A stretch of DNA of 64,000 nt, taken from contig JANPWX010000619.1 in the NCBI GenBank assembly GCA_024734555.1, positions 546,894-610,893 on the forward strand, written 5' to 3'. Source of the DNA: Trochalopteron elliotii (Eukaryota > Chordata > Aves > Passeriformes > Leiothrichidae). The position numbers and the translations under genes were made by a program. The notes beneath the pieces were generated by a model, which worked only from the letters and a program-made list of their open reading frames with translations, was not told the origin of the DNA and did no database searches. Shown one piece after another: positions 1 through 10,700 of this stretch; the stretch's first letter is position 1; each line of letters opens with the position of its first letter.

Positions 1-1020
1 ATGTCTTTTCTTTTTGCATACTTTTGCTGTTAATACTGCTGCTGCTATTATGCATGTCTTATTCCATTGCTTTCTGCTTTTAGTAAGTTGTTACTTCAAC
101 CCATAAGGGTCCTATAATTGAAGGCTCTGAGGAAGGCAAGTGGCTTATTTGGAGTTTAGTTACCAGCTGGTGTTAACACCAGCACATAAGACAAGGAATT
201 CCATCAGTTCATATATATTGTCATATATTATTTCTTCTCATTTTACATCTTAAACATTTTTGTGTATTAATTATATATGTAACATAAATGTAAAAATTTT
301 ATTGTGTTAAATATGAGTATGAAATAAAACCTCCCTTTTATGGACATTCATGAGCACTTGTTGCATGCACAGGACTGATTTTACCAAGTTTATTTAATCT
401 TGATAGCTGAGGTCTTATTTTGTATTAATGCTGCACTGTTGCAAAAAGAATGTTGAACAGTAAATGCCATGAGCTGCAATTTATGGGAAAATGGCAAATC
501 TCAGGCAAATTAACTTAATCATAACTTATACTTCTAGGGAAACATACCATTTCAAGATTTGTCTAATGTTTACACATTAGCTTGACACCAATAATCAGTA
601 AATTGAATTAGACACATTGACAAAGATGGTTATAACCATGGAAAATGGAAAAAGGATTCATTACCACATTTATAATACCTTAGCTGAATCTATTAAAGAT
701 GCCAGGATGAGTGTCACAAGAAAACAGGATGTTTGCAGACAGAGATGCTTAGAGACCAGCATCTGCAAAACTCCTTTAGATTACCAGGGCTCTTTAATAC
801 CATTTTGAAATTCAATTAGTTATAAGGCATGGGGAACCTGTCATGCAAACAGATGTTAACTGTGTTCATCAGCAGAAACTTGCTAATGAAAAGTTTCACG
901 GTGGTTTTCACATCCTATTTAAGCTTCCTTTTACTAAAATTTACAGTATAAAAGCACTATTACTTTTCAGAAATATTGGAAATAGACTTTATGCCTTCCA
1001 TATTTGGATTGCTTACATAA
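1..1020. other. AT-rich unique sequence, no gene seen
   Basis: Stop codons are frequent in all six frames; the two longest frames are 61-63 codons and resemble no family I know. I recognise no interspersed repeat. The only structure noted is an 18-bp palindrome (166-183). The stretch ends where a CR1 3' terminus begins. Confidence 0.6.
166..183. repeat. 18-bp perfect palindrome
   Basis: GCTGGTGTTAACACCAGC is its own reverse complement, with GTTAAC at the centre. A 10-bp palindrome (ACCAGCTGGT, 162-171) overlaps its left arm. It could be a dimeric protein site or a chance event; nothing nearby settles this. Confidence 0.6.
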
Positions 1021-1345
1021 AATCATAGAATCTCAGAATGGTTTGGAAGGGACCTTAAAGATCATCTAGTTCCAATCCATTTGCTGTGGGTGGAGATGCC
1101 ACCCAGCATAGCAGTTGCTCAGCTCCCCTTCTGGGCTTGAACACTTTTCAGGGATGGGGTATCCCCAGTTTCTTTGGGCAACCTGACTGTGAGCTGTCTA
1201 GGTAGATGACTTCGTTTGATCTTCCCTGGTCAACCACAGCAGTCACTCTATCATAGGCCACCAGCTTGGTTAAGACATGGTTTGCCCTTAGGGGAAACAT
1301 CCTTGTTTCACTGGTTATTTTATCTCAGTGATATCTCGTTGTCAG
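1021..1345 (-). mobile_element. CR1 LINE fragment, antisense, internally deleted
   Basis: The left edge (from 1021) is the reverse complement of a CR1 3' end: AATCATAGAATCTCAGAATGG followed by the usual GGAAGGGACCTTAAAGATCATCTAG-like context. Up to about 1190 it follows the CR1 3' terminal region. From about 1206 it matches a far more 5' part of the element: on the minus strand 1225-1280 reads VAYDRVTAVVDQG-like, the reverse transcriptase stretch just upstream of motif A. A large internal segment is therefore missing. The frame is broken, so no protein is made. The sequence to about 1420 may be further CR1 but is too diverged to call. Confidence 0.85.
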
Positions 1346-2938
1346 GTCTGACTGGGATCAATACCTTCACCAGTTCTGTCAACACAATGTTGTAGGTGGT
1401 AGGTACAAGACTGATGTGAAAATAATATACATCTCTACTTGCCCATCATGCATATTCCATGTAGCTGGATCTGAATGCATGCAGGACAAGGCTAGTGTTA
1501 TGGGCAGAGAATAGAGTCTCTCTAGGGTAGAATAGAGTAGAATTTGTAACTGTACTTCTGTCTATTTCATCAGATTTAAGCCCACAGGTCAAGACTTTTT
1601 ATTAGTATGTTTACATATGTTTTGTGGACAGACTAAAGCTTGTTCTACTCTATTATGGTCCTGGGTGGCTTAGCATAGTACAGTGCTGAAGAAAATACAC
1701 TTTGCTTTCAATCAGAGCTTAATGGGTTAAAAAGCTGGGGCTATTATGGTCTTTCCTAGCAACCAGCTCACATCTGGCTAGAGCAGTGTTGATAGAATAA
1801 GAGCTGGTGTGTCTGCAAATTATTCCCCCATATGTAAATAAACAGATATTACTTATATATTAGACTTTCTTCTGACAAGGGTCTCACAGCACCAAAACGA
1901 GGTAAGCAGAGAAGCTCTGGCAAGCATAATCAGTTGCAACTAAGGATCCAAATCACTAATCAAGTTCTTGATGATGAACCAGGTCCAAGGTCAATCTGGG
2001 GAGGTGATCAGGTCCACATACGTTGTCCTGGGTCAGATACAGGTCAGTGCCTCCAGGTGAGTCTAGAGAATTCACAGGTCAAGCCAGGAAGTCAGATCAC
2101 AGGTCAGGGATGAGGTACCTCTTAAGGTTAATGGGGTACTTCTAAAAGTATATACGTAGGCATGACTTCTGCCCCACTCCAGGGTAACCTAAGCAGAAAC
2201 CAACAGTGAGAAACTCAGAAGAGAGCCCTGCTGAAATTCTTTAGAAGTCTTTTGGGGAGACCTTTGGCAGAGGCTCCTTCCATCTGTTTCCTCATATTGT
2301 GTTTTATCAGCAAGATGGCCTTGAGTACAGAAAGATGAACTCAAAGGGAAGGCAAGCAGTTAGGATGCTAACAGTTCAATTTTTATAAGACACTGCAACT
2401 CATCTTCAAACTAATATGCACTTTTCTACTTCTTTTTTTAATAAATCCCATATTTTAAGATAGCAGTCTTGCAATAAGCTCAATAAGATGGGCCTCAAAT
2501 TAGCACCATCCCACTTTAAGATGTATGTGGAGACCATAGCTAACATGAGTAAAGCTCACTTCCACTAAGTTTTCTCAGAAACATTACAAAACTATGAAAA
2601 CAAAAGTTACATTTTAATCTGGGTTGTTATTTCTGGGGAAAAGGCATTTATTAAAGGAATTTTCTTTTTGGTGGTCCTTTTGTAGAAGAGGTATAATTAC
2701 TCTGCCAACCAGAGTAAGAGAAATAAATGCTACTCTGCATTTTTTGTTCATTTTAAGAATTTTTTTTACAGTTTTTTTTTTTCTCAGTTTCTGGTTGTCT
2801 GTCAAATTTTCTTCCTACCCTTTTTTCCTAATAAGTATATACTTATGGATTTAATTTTTTTTTCTTTTTTTTTTTCCTGGGCCTTCTGAGTAAATTTGTG
2901 CTGGTGTACTTACTTTAAGTGTTGGTATTGCATCAGAA
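1346..2938. other. Non-coding sequence with AGGTCA half-site cluster
   Basis: No open frame of note and no exon-like structure. The left 75 bases may be an extension of the preceding CR1. Around 1860-2290 base composition is more balanced than in the surroundings and the wording is repeat-like, with many AGGTCA/GGTCC words, so an unidentified old repeat is possible. The right part (2740-2880) is T-rich. Confidence 0.5.
1988..2106 (+). promoter_or_regulatory. Cluster of nuclear-receptor half-sites with a DR5
   Basis: Six same-strand half-sites lie within 119 bp: AGGTCA at 1988, 2041, 2076 and 2101, GGGTCA at 2030 and AAGTCA at 2089. The pair GGGTCA-gatac-AGGTCA (2030-2046) has the 5-base spacing of a retinoic acid receptor/RXR DR5 element; the pair at 2089-2106 has a 6-base spacing. 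The motif match is directly visible; activity is inference. The block may be an old repeat whose internal repetition creates the sites, so function is uncertain. Confidence 0.3.
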
Positions 2939-3052
2939 ACCAATTCCCTCAAAACAGACTGATGGTCCATCTGGTTCAGTATCCTGTTTCCTGTAATGGC
3001 TAGTAACAGATGCTTGACAGGAGATTGCAAGAAATCCCATAGAGCCCAATTT
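2939..3052 (-). mobile_element. Old CR1-lineage LINE remnant, antisense
   Basis: The words 'gactgatggtccatctggt' and 'cagtatcctgtttcctg' followed by a 'ggctagtaacagatgcttga' stretch match the 3' region of CR1-like LINEs common in reptile genomes, read antisense. It is clearly more diverged than the other CR1 copies here and lacks the 3' 8-mer. Boundaries are approximate. No coding capacity. Confidence 0.55.
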
Positions 3053-4654
3053 TGATACATTTATTCATTAGGGTATTATTTTCTGAGTTAAATGTGGACA
3101 TTATGGAGTAAATACGCTTTTATTTTTAAAAAGGTATCTTACCATATAAGTGATTATTCTTTTTCAAGTATATCTTCAGTCTTTTCAAATGTGATCACTC
3201 CTTTTATGAATCATATTAAGTCATCCATCCTCACATAAATCACAATACACGATAGTTTCCTCCAGTCAAAATTAACAGGGTAAATATTCAATCTTCTAGA
3301 TTTCAAATTATTTATCCAGAACATTAGTGGATTAAATGTTCATGGTATATGTTTTAGAAAGAATAAATAATACAAACTGTCAGAAAATACATTCAAGCTT
3401 AAGCAAGACTATTTGTGCCAATTAAACAATAATTAACATCTGGAGCACCTGGAATTTATTGAAATCAAAGATCTGCTATTCAGAAATTTTTGAAAATATC
3501 TGTCCTCTATATTGAACCAGTAACAGAAATAACACTGGAATATGTATATAGGTCACTTTCTTCATTATTACTTTTAAATACTGCTAAATTATCATATTTT
3601 AGTCATTGTGTTAACAACCCAAGCAAGCAGCTAGTATTGCATATAAAATTCCAGTTGCCTTATAACTGATTCTATATGAGGATTTTTCTTTCTTTCCACA
3701 TCCCTGTGCTATACACAAACCTCCAGGTCAGTGAGTCTGCAGTAGTGTACACATTATAAATGCCAAGCAATGTGAATGCTGAACAGATGATACGTGCAGA
3801 TCACTGCTGCTTCTTGCCCCTGTCTGCAGCTCTGTTTCAAAGCAAGAACTGAGCTGAATCCTTTTACTGGCATTTCTTCGAGATTTGTGATTATATTAGA
3901 ATCAGAGCTTTTAAGCATTTTGTGAATCTTGAAGGGTTCCATGTCATAGAATGTTCCCCAAAAGTAGATCAGATATCACATGCAATGACAGCTTAAAAAA
4001 GGGCACAACGATAAGTTGCAGTAGATGTTCAGGAAATTGAGCTGGAAGCAGCCACAGAATATGTAGTCTTCTTGGCTCTCTAAAACACAGAGATTTTAGG
4101 GAAAAAAAGACCTTTTAGTACTGATGCTCACTAATTTTACTTAGTACAACAGTATACAAACAACAGAATATCTTTACAATTATCAAAGCATTTAGAGAAA
4201 ATTTCCATCATCTATTGTCTTTTAAATCAATACCCTGTAATATTAAACTATAAAAAATATTTCAAAATACATGGACATTCAAACTCAGGCAGTCAAAACT
4301 TTCAATATGGCTGGTGTAAAGGTGCCTGCAGAAACCTAAATCTTAACCATCATTCCCCTTGCATCTCATGGTAATATATTGCTTAATTAAAGAATCACGA
4401 ACACTGTTTTTCACAGGACTCTTGTCACATTCCCTGCAGAGGATGGACAATATTTTCTTAATGAGCATTCATTTTGAGTTTTGTTTTCTGTTCATTTTTC
4501 AATGTGTGGCCCTATGACTTTTTTACTCTTCATTATTTAAACTTTACTTAGAAGACAGAATTCATTAATGTCTTTTCTGTGGCATTCATTACTGTGCTGT
4601 TTGGCTATTTCATGCAACAGTTAATTTATATTCATTTGGTCCTTTTGAGCCTGG
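3053..4654. other. AT-rich unique sequence, nothing recognised
   Basis: No repeats, no frames above 62 codons and no RNA genes that I can recognise. Confidence 0.55.
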
Positions 4655-4770
4655 GGTCAACTCCTCATTTTACAGGTGGGAAATTGACAGAGACAGAGAG
4701 AAAAGGGAAATGCATCTTTTAAAATAAAAGTCCCGAATCAGAAAAACTCATATTCAGTTCTCATATGTAG
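4655..4770 (-). mobile_element. Possible MIR-like SINE remnant, antisense
   Basis: CTCATTTTACAGGTGGGAAA followed by TTGACAGAGACAGAGAG matches the antisense MIR core (CATTTTACAGATGAGGAAACTGAGGCACAGAG). The right half is weakly compatible with the remainder of the SINE. MIR is an ancient tRNA-derived SINE, so heavy divergence is expected. Edges are approximate. Confidence 0.42.
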
Positions 4771-5167
4771 AATAATTTATTGTATTTATTATAGTATATA
4801 TAATCTGTTGTATAGAATTATTTATAGTATAATTTATATTTTATAGCCCAACTTCTTCTATTGCAAATATAAATTCTTGCTATTCAAGCAAATCAGACTC
4901 CCAGGATCAAGATGAATCTCTTATTTTAGATTCTCTGAAAATTTGTTGGCTACTTAAGCCATTGAAGTAACTGAACTACTCCAAAGACTGACAGCACACA
5001 AGACAAGCTTATCAACAGACTATACAGTATGCAGACTAATAGTGAATTTCATTGCACACTTTGAAAATTATATTTGTTTTATATTTTTCTCCATATCCTC
5101 CAGACCTTACTCCTCCCCTGCTCTCCAGTTTCTAGCCATTATAATATGCTGTTATAATGATATTATG

Positions 5168-5430
5168 TCATAGAATCATAGAATGTTTTGTGTTGGAAAG
5201 GACCTTAAAAATCACTAAATTCCAACTTCCTTGCTGTGAGCAGGGATGCCACCCACTAGACCAGTTTGCTCAGGGCCTCATCCTACCTAGCCTTGATGGG
5301 GCATCCACAATGAGCTTTGTGTCATCAGCAAAGTTGCTGAGGGTGCACTTGATTCCACTGTCTGTGTTGCTGAACATCTGGAAGAGCACCAGTTCCACGA
5401 CAGAACCCTGAGGAACTGTGCTCTGTATCT
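5168..5430 (-). mobile_element. CR1 LINE fragment, antisense, internally deleted
   Basis: Starts with TCATAGAATCATAGAATG, the reverse complement of the CR1 3' 8-mer repeats, followed by the typical 3' terminal region. At 5310/5311 it jumps from the GGGGCATCCACAA segment to TGAGCTTTGTGTCATCAGCAAAGTTGCTGAGGG-type sequence, which lies several hundred bases further 5' in full-length CR1. It runs to about 5430, where it meets unique sequence. An 84-codon frame here is a by-product of the repeat, not a gene. Confidence 0.88.
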
Positions 5431-6159
5431 CTACATTATTATATTTTTCTTGTCAGTTTTACTTCACTGTCTGAATAGCATAATTCTTAGACACCTTTAT
5501 CGTTTCTAACCTCAGTTTTCCTATTTAGTCACTTTCACTTCCCTTAGCATCTTTAAGCCTCTTTAGCACCAGCTCCCCAGGTTTCTTATTTGGTACTTTG
5601 TCTGACCTTTATATCTACCTCTTTCTTATCCATCTGGTTAGGTAATTCACTGAAGCACAAATAAAATAATCTCTATATTGTATCAGAGCTTAACCCCATT
5701 CCTCCATTAAGCAATTAGTAATAGCAATTGCAGCAAGTGTTATACAGCATGTTCCCAATGTGCTGCATGTTCAGTGAACATCAATTGTAAAATAGTAGAA
5801 ATTTAGTTCTACTAACATTACAGACAACAAGCAAGTTTATTTGGATCTTTTATAACAGTGTCACATCCAGGCAGATTTTTGTAGGGGTAGAAGAAGGAAT
5901 ATTATGCAACAAATGGCATTGCCTAAAAAATTTATCTCAAAGAAAAATACAGTTTCAGAGTGATTAGCTATGGAGAAATTGTATTATAATATGAAGTTTC
6001 AGGGAATTTACCCAATAGGTAAACCTGCAGCTTAGAATTCAATGCTACCTGTAATATACCTGAGATCTGAAAAATAATTGAAAAACCCAGAAAGTAAACA
6101 AAAACATAAATTATATGATCAATAAAGATTAGAAAGATCTTGAATACTAAAGTCTATAC
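5431..6159. other. AT-rich unique spacer
   Basis: Separates two antisense CR1 copies. No frame, RNA gene or repeat recognised. Confidence 0.55.
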
Positions 6160-6735
6160 AGAATCACAGAGTGGGTAGGGCTGGAAGGGTTCACAGTGGG
6201 TCATCTGGTCCAGCCTCCCTGCTCAAGCAGGGTCATCCTAGAGTACATGGCACAGGTCTGTGTACAGACAGTTCTTGAATATTTCCAGGGAGAGAGATTC
6301 CACAACCTTTCTGGGCAACCTTTTCCAGTGCATGGTCACCCACCCAGTAAAGCTTTTCCTCACATTCAGGTGGAACTTCCTGTGCATCCGTTTCTGCCAG
6401 TTGCTTCTTGTCCTAATGTTCGGCAGCACTGAGAAGAGCCTGGATCCATCCTCTTCAGATACTGACAGAAATTGATGAGTGCCCTCTCAGTGTCTCTTCT
6501 TAAGGCCAAACAGGCCTAACTCCCTCAGCCTTTCTACACAGCAGAGATGCTCCAGTCACTTTTGTTGCCCTCCACTGGCCCTGCTCCAGGAAATCCATGT
6601 CTCTCTTTTCCTGAGGAGCCCAGAACTGGACGCAACACTCCAGGTGAGGCCTCACAAGGGTACAGGGGCAGGATATGCTGGCAATGCTCTTTCTGATGCA
6701 CCCCAGGAACTACAATGGACTCTCCTTCTTTCCTA
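6160..6735 (-). mobile_element. CR1 LINE 3' portion, antisense, ~575 bp
   Basis: Begins with AGAATCACAGAGTGGGTAGGG (CR1 3' end in reverse complement, one 8-mer left) and continues collinearly through the CR1 3' region: 'ccacaacctttctgggcaac', 'cttcttaaggccaaacagg', 'gccctgctccagg', 'gacgcaacactccaggtgag', 'tgcaccccagg'. No internal deletion is evident. The family is the type with the CACAGAAT 3' end. Both strands carry 70-85 codon frames here that are fortuitous. Confidence 0.92.
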
Positions 6736-7399
6736 GTGAACTGAAATACTTGGAAGTTGTTCTTCAAATAACAAAGATTTCATGCATATTATCAACACAT
6801 TCTAAATTAAATTGCTGCAAACACTTCTCAAAAAGGAATGTCTGTGATGTGCTTAAATACCCTAAAGTGCCTTGGCAGGTTTTTTCTGTTTCTGAAGACT
6901 ACAAACTACTATTATATAAAAATAATATTGACATTAAATCAAAATTGCATCAGTCTGTAGATAGGATTAAATCTGTAGGTCTGTTTCCTACAGATACAGC
7001 TGTTTAATAACACCTGTTGTTAATTACATATATAACTACACCTGCAGATGTGAAGAGAGATTGTCTCACATATTACTAATAGCAAAGCTTCTGTCCTTTT
7101 TATATGCAGAACTGCTTTTCTTAATGTCCACATTCTGAATTAATATGTTAATGATATGATTTTATACCAAATAAATAAGTTGTTCTTCCATTAATTACTG
7201 GGATTGGCAGTAATTATTAATATTTACTATTTCTAATGATTTTCTGTATTTACTGTATTTTAGAAGTTGATGGTGGAAGAGTTTACTGTAAGTTACCATA
7301 AGAAAAAGCAGATGAGAGTAACAGAAATATTACAAATGAAGGTGGCATGATATGAATATTACAAATGAAATGATAAAATGGAAATTTAGAGGGTAAGTC
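6736..7399. other. AT-rich spacer between two CR1 copies
   Basis: A 110-codon plus-strand frame starts inside the CR1 and runs into this spacer (to 7007); it has no recognisable domain and is probably chance. A short local duplication sits at 7326-7369. Confidence 0.5.
7326..7369 (+). repeat. Short local duplication, 15-bp words 29 bp apart
   Basis: AATATTACAAATGAA occurs at 7326-7340 and again at 7355-7369, giving about one and a half copies of a 29-bp unit. It lies about 30 bp upstream of a sense CR1 copy. Confidence 0.75.
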
Positions 7400-7778
7400 A
7401 TAGGAGGAGCGGCTTAGGGAGCTGGGCTTGTTTAACCTGGAGGAGAGAAGGCTGAGGGGTGACCTTAGCCCACTCTACAATTATCTGAAAGGAGAGGTGA
7501 GGGTTGGCCTCTTCTCCCAGGCACCTGGCAACAGGACAAGAAGGCAGAGCCACAAGCTGTGCCAAGCGAGATTTAGGCTGGGCATCAGGAGGAATTCCCT
7601 AATGGAAAGGATTGTTAAACACTGGAATGGACTGCTGAAGGAAGATGGTGGAGACACCATCCCTGGAGGTATTCAAGAAAGGACTGGGCATAGCACTTAA
7701 TGCCATGGTCTAGTTGACATGGTCTAAGGTTGGACTCAGTGATCTCAGAGTCCTTTTTCAACCTAAATGGTTCTGTGG
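7400..7778 (+). mobile_element. CR1 LINE 3' end, sense, ~380 bp
   Basis: Runs in sense orientation from GGAGGAGCGGCTTAGGGAG through 'tgtttaacctggaggagag', 'ctacaattatctgaaagg', 'ggcctcttctcccaggc', 'caccatccctggaggtatt' and 'ggttggactcagtgatctc' to a terminal GGTTCTGTGG. This is the standard 5'-truncated CR1 3' end. Only one terminal 8-mer remains. The 90-codon frame at 7428-7700 is a non-coding read-through of the 3' region. Confidence 0.92.
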
Positions 7779-10700
7779 CAATAATGTGCTTGACTCCTCA
7801 CAAAATACTTCCACTGGTTAATAGCTGATTTAAATCTATGTGCAAAAAATAATTATATTAAGATTGAATTTTAATTTAAGTAATTGCTCTTTGCAGTAAA
7901 TTTCTTCTTTAAGGAATAAATCTAAGGCTAAGGTTCAACTTCTTCATTCTGGCAAGCATTACATTTTTTACATTTTTTTATGTCGGGAGAGATTAGAAAT
8001 CGCAGTTGAACATAAAGCCTTGCTGACTTAGCCACAGAACTGAAATTTAGCAAGATCTCTTCCCAAAGATCTTTTCGTTTAAACAGACAAGGTAGGCCAC
8101 ACATGTGAGAATTCACAAGAGATGCAAAGTGACTTGGAGTCAAACTGAGCAGATAAATGGCAGAGACAGAAGTAAAACCTGAGCTTCCCAAGACTCATTT
8201 TTTCTGTTGATTAAGACTGCTGTGTAACAATTTGTCAGGATTCAGAAGTATTTGGTATTGATTTAGTTCAAGACTTTTCAGTTCAATTCAACCTTTGGTA
8301 CTCAGTATTTCTTCCAGATGCATATTTTACTAGAGGTCAGCTGTACCAAATTTTTTTCAGGGAAAATTATAAAGACCTTGAAATACTTATGTAGGAAACT
8401 TCATCTGAGGAAGTGTTTTGATCTCCCTTTGTCCTTAAGACAGTGGCTGAGAAACCAAACGAGGAATCTCCTTTGTGAAACTCGCACGGTGGTAGTCTGA
8501 CTGGGGAAGTCTGGTTCGAAGTTCAGTCAAGGAGCTTTACATGATGTTTCCTGGTAGCCCACGAATAAGACGGGACTAATTCTACTCCTTAAAAATATTT
8601 TCTCAGCATTTTTATTACACCAAAAAGTATGCTTACCACTGAAAAGTGTATTGTAAACAATCTATTTCAAGCAAAATCAAAATAACAAAGAAGTAGAACA
8701 CTCATAACAGAGGGGATCTATATAGAAGAGCAGGCTGACTGCAGGTGTACATACCCATATGAGACTTTAGTCCAATTAGGGATTGATGAGTATGAGAACA
8801 TCAAACAGCATCTAAAAGCATCTAAAACCAGCAAGGTTTATACACATAAGAGTGAAAGCAAAGGAAACGTCAGTACAGGTTTCAACATGACCCTGGGTGA
8901 TTCAAATTTGAGGGGGTTACCTCCTTCTCTGTGACAGTTTACATTATAGTACTTAACAAAACATTAAAAAAAAACTGGAGGGCAGAGGGGGGAGGTGTTA
9001 AGCAAACAAGAGTCCTAATTAGTATTCTTTGTGACCATAATTTTCTAACAAACTGCATGGAAACCATCTTCACTAGACAGAAGTAAAGCTTCATCTGCTG
9101 ACGCAGACTGGATTGTAACCCAAGACTGGCGTTTGCTAATTCTGGAAGCAGCAATCCATGCCTAGATTTCTTAGATTTTGCCTCCTTAAAAGTGTTTATC
9201 TCTCTTTTGCTTTTGAGACAGTTATGGGAGGGCAGACTATTCTGCTTTCTGTGTTGTGTTTTTGGGTTTTTTATGAAAGCAAATGAAAGCAGAAAACTGT
9301 ATTACTTGCATGGAGGAAGTTTTGATCTTTATAGTTTAGACTTAATACTTCTATAATGCTTTTAAGTTTTTTGTTTAAAAACCCCTTCATCTTTCTACTG
9401 TTTCTAACGCATTAATATTTTGGAAGGAAGTTACAGCCTTCATGCAAGTTCAACACGACTTGCTCCTGTAAATGTTCTTGGTCCTGCTACCATGTGGGTG
9501 AATAGCATTCACTGCTACAATATGCGCACAATGATACACATTGTGAAAGGACCTTTCTAGACTTCTCCACTTCACACTTTTTGGTTATGCAGAAGGAATC
9601 CTGGAATGAAAAAGGAAACATGGGGAGGAAAATGGATTAAACAATGATTTTGAGATCTGAAGCTGTGAACACTTTTTAAACACAGAGTGAGTCATCTGCA
9701 TATATGTTTGATTTACTTATTTTATTAATTGAACATCAGACTGAAATAGGCAAGATGCTATAGCATAGCTGCATTAGACATATTTGATTATGATTATACT
9801 AATAAAGTTGACTGTTAGCTAATTTTTCATTTATAGAAGTACAGATATCATAGACACTTCATTATTTAGAATGAGATTCACTGTTAGTGATTCACAAATG
9901 TTTAAATTTTCCAGTATATTTGAGGTCACATTAATATTTCATCAATGAACAATCTGCAGAGTAGAGTCTTATGACTTAACCGGTCATCAGTGATGAAGTG
10001 ATAATACTTCCTTCACAATCTGAAAAAGTGCTATTTAAAAAAATAACATGATAAAGACTGAGGCTATTTCCGTCAAAAAGAAAAACATTTTATTTTTTGT
10101 ATTGACTTCATTCCTTGCAGGAAGAAGCAAGCTTTTGTATCAGTAGAAGTAGATAATTGTTATTTAAGAGTATAATTACTAATATGAGCTTCCTACACAC
10201 AGCTCAACCAAAGAATTTCAGTTCAAATCCCCATTATTTAATTAGAACCCAGTGATAGTGGGGTACAGTTGTGATGCTCTATGGATAGCCTCACTATCTT
10301 ACATATTTCTGAATAATGAATGTGTAATGATGATATGCAAATTTTGACTTTTTAATAACTGCTATCATAATGTGTCACCTAATTTGGGCCACTTCTGTGT
10401 ACCAGTTGGTATTAATGAAAAATTACACTTTGGTTTCACCTGTGTTCTTATCAGTATATGAAGTTAGCGCAATAGTCCACTGCTTTTCATAGACTTTGTA
10501 GCTTAAATTCTTACGCATGACTACCTGGAAATGAACCATAAATAACCATGGCTTGGTGAGCTAAAAACTGCAATATGCAATATGAAACAAAGTCCCTTAT
10601 TTGAATCTCTTGCCTTCTCTCTCATTACCAGTATAGACAAAGAAGTGGGCATGCAAAGGAGAAGCAGATGTAATTTTTCTGCATACTACAGGAATTTTAA

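Noticed and set aside
8511..8526. CTGGTTCGAAGTTCAG, resembling a tRNA T-arm
   Set aside because: The stem pairs poorly and no D-arm, anticodon arm or acceptor stem can be placed around it.
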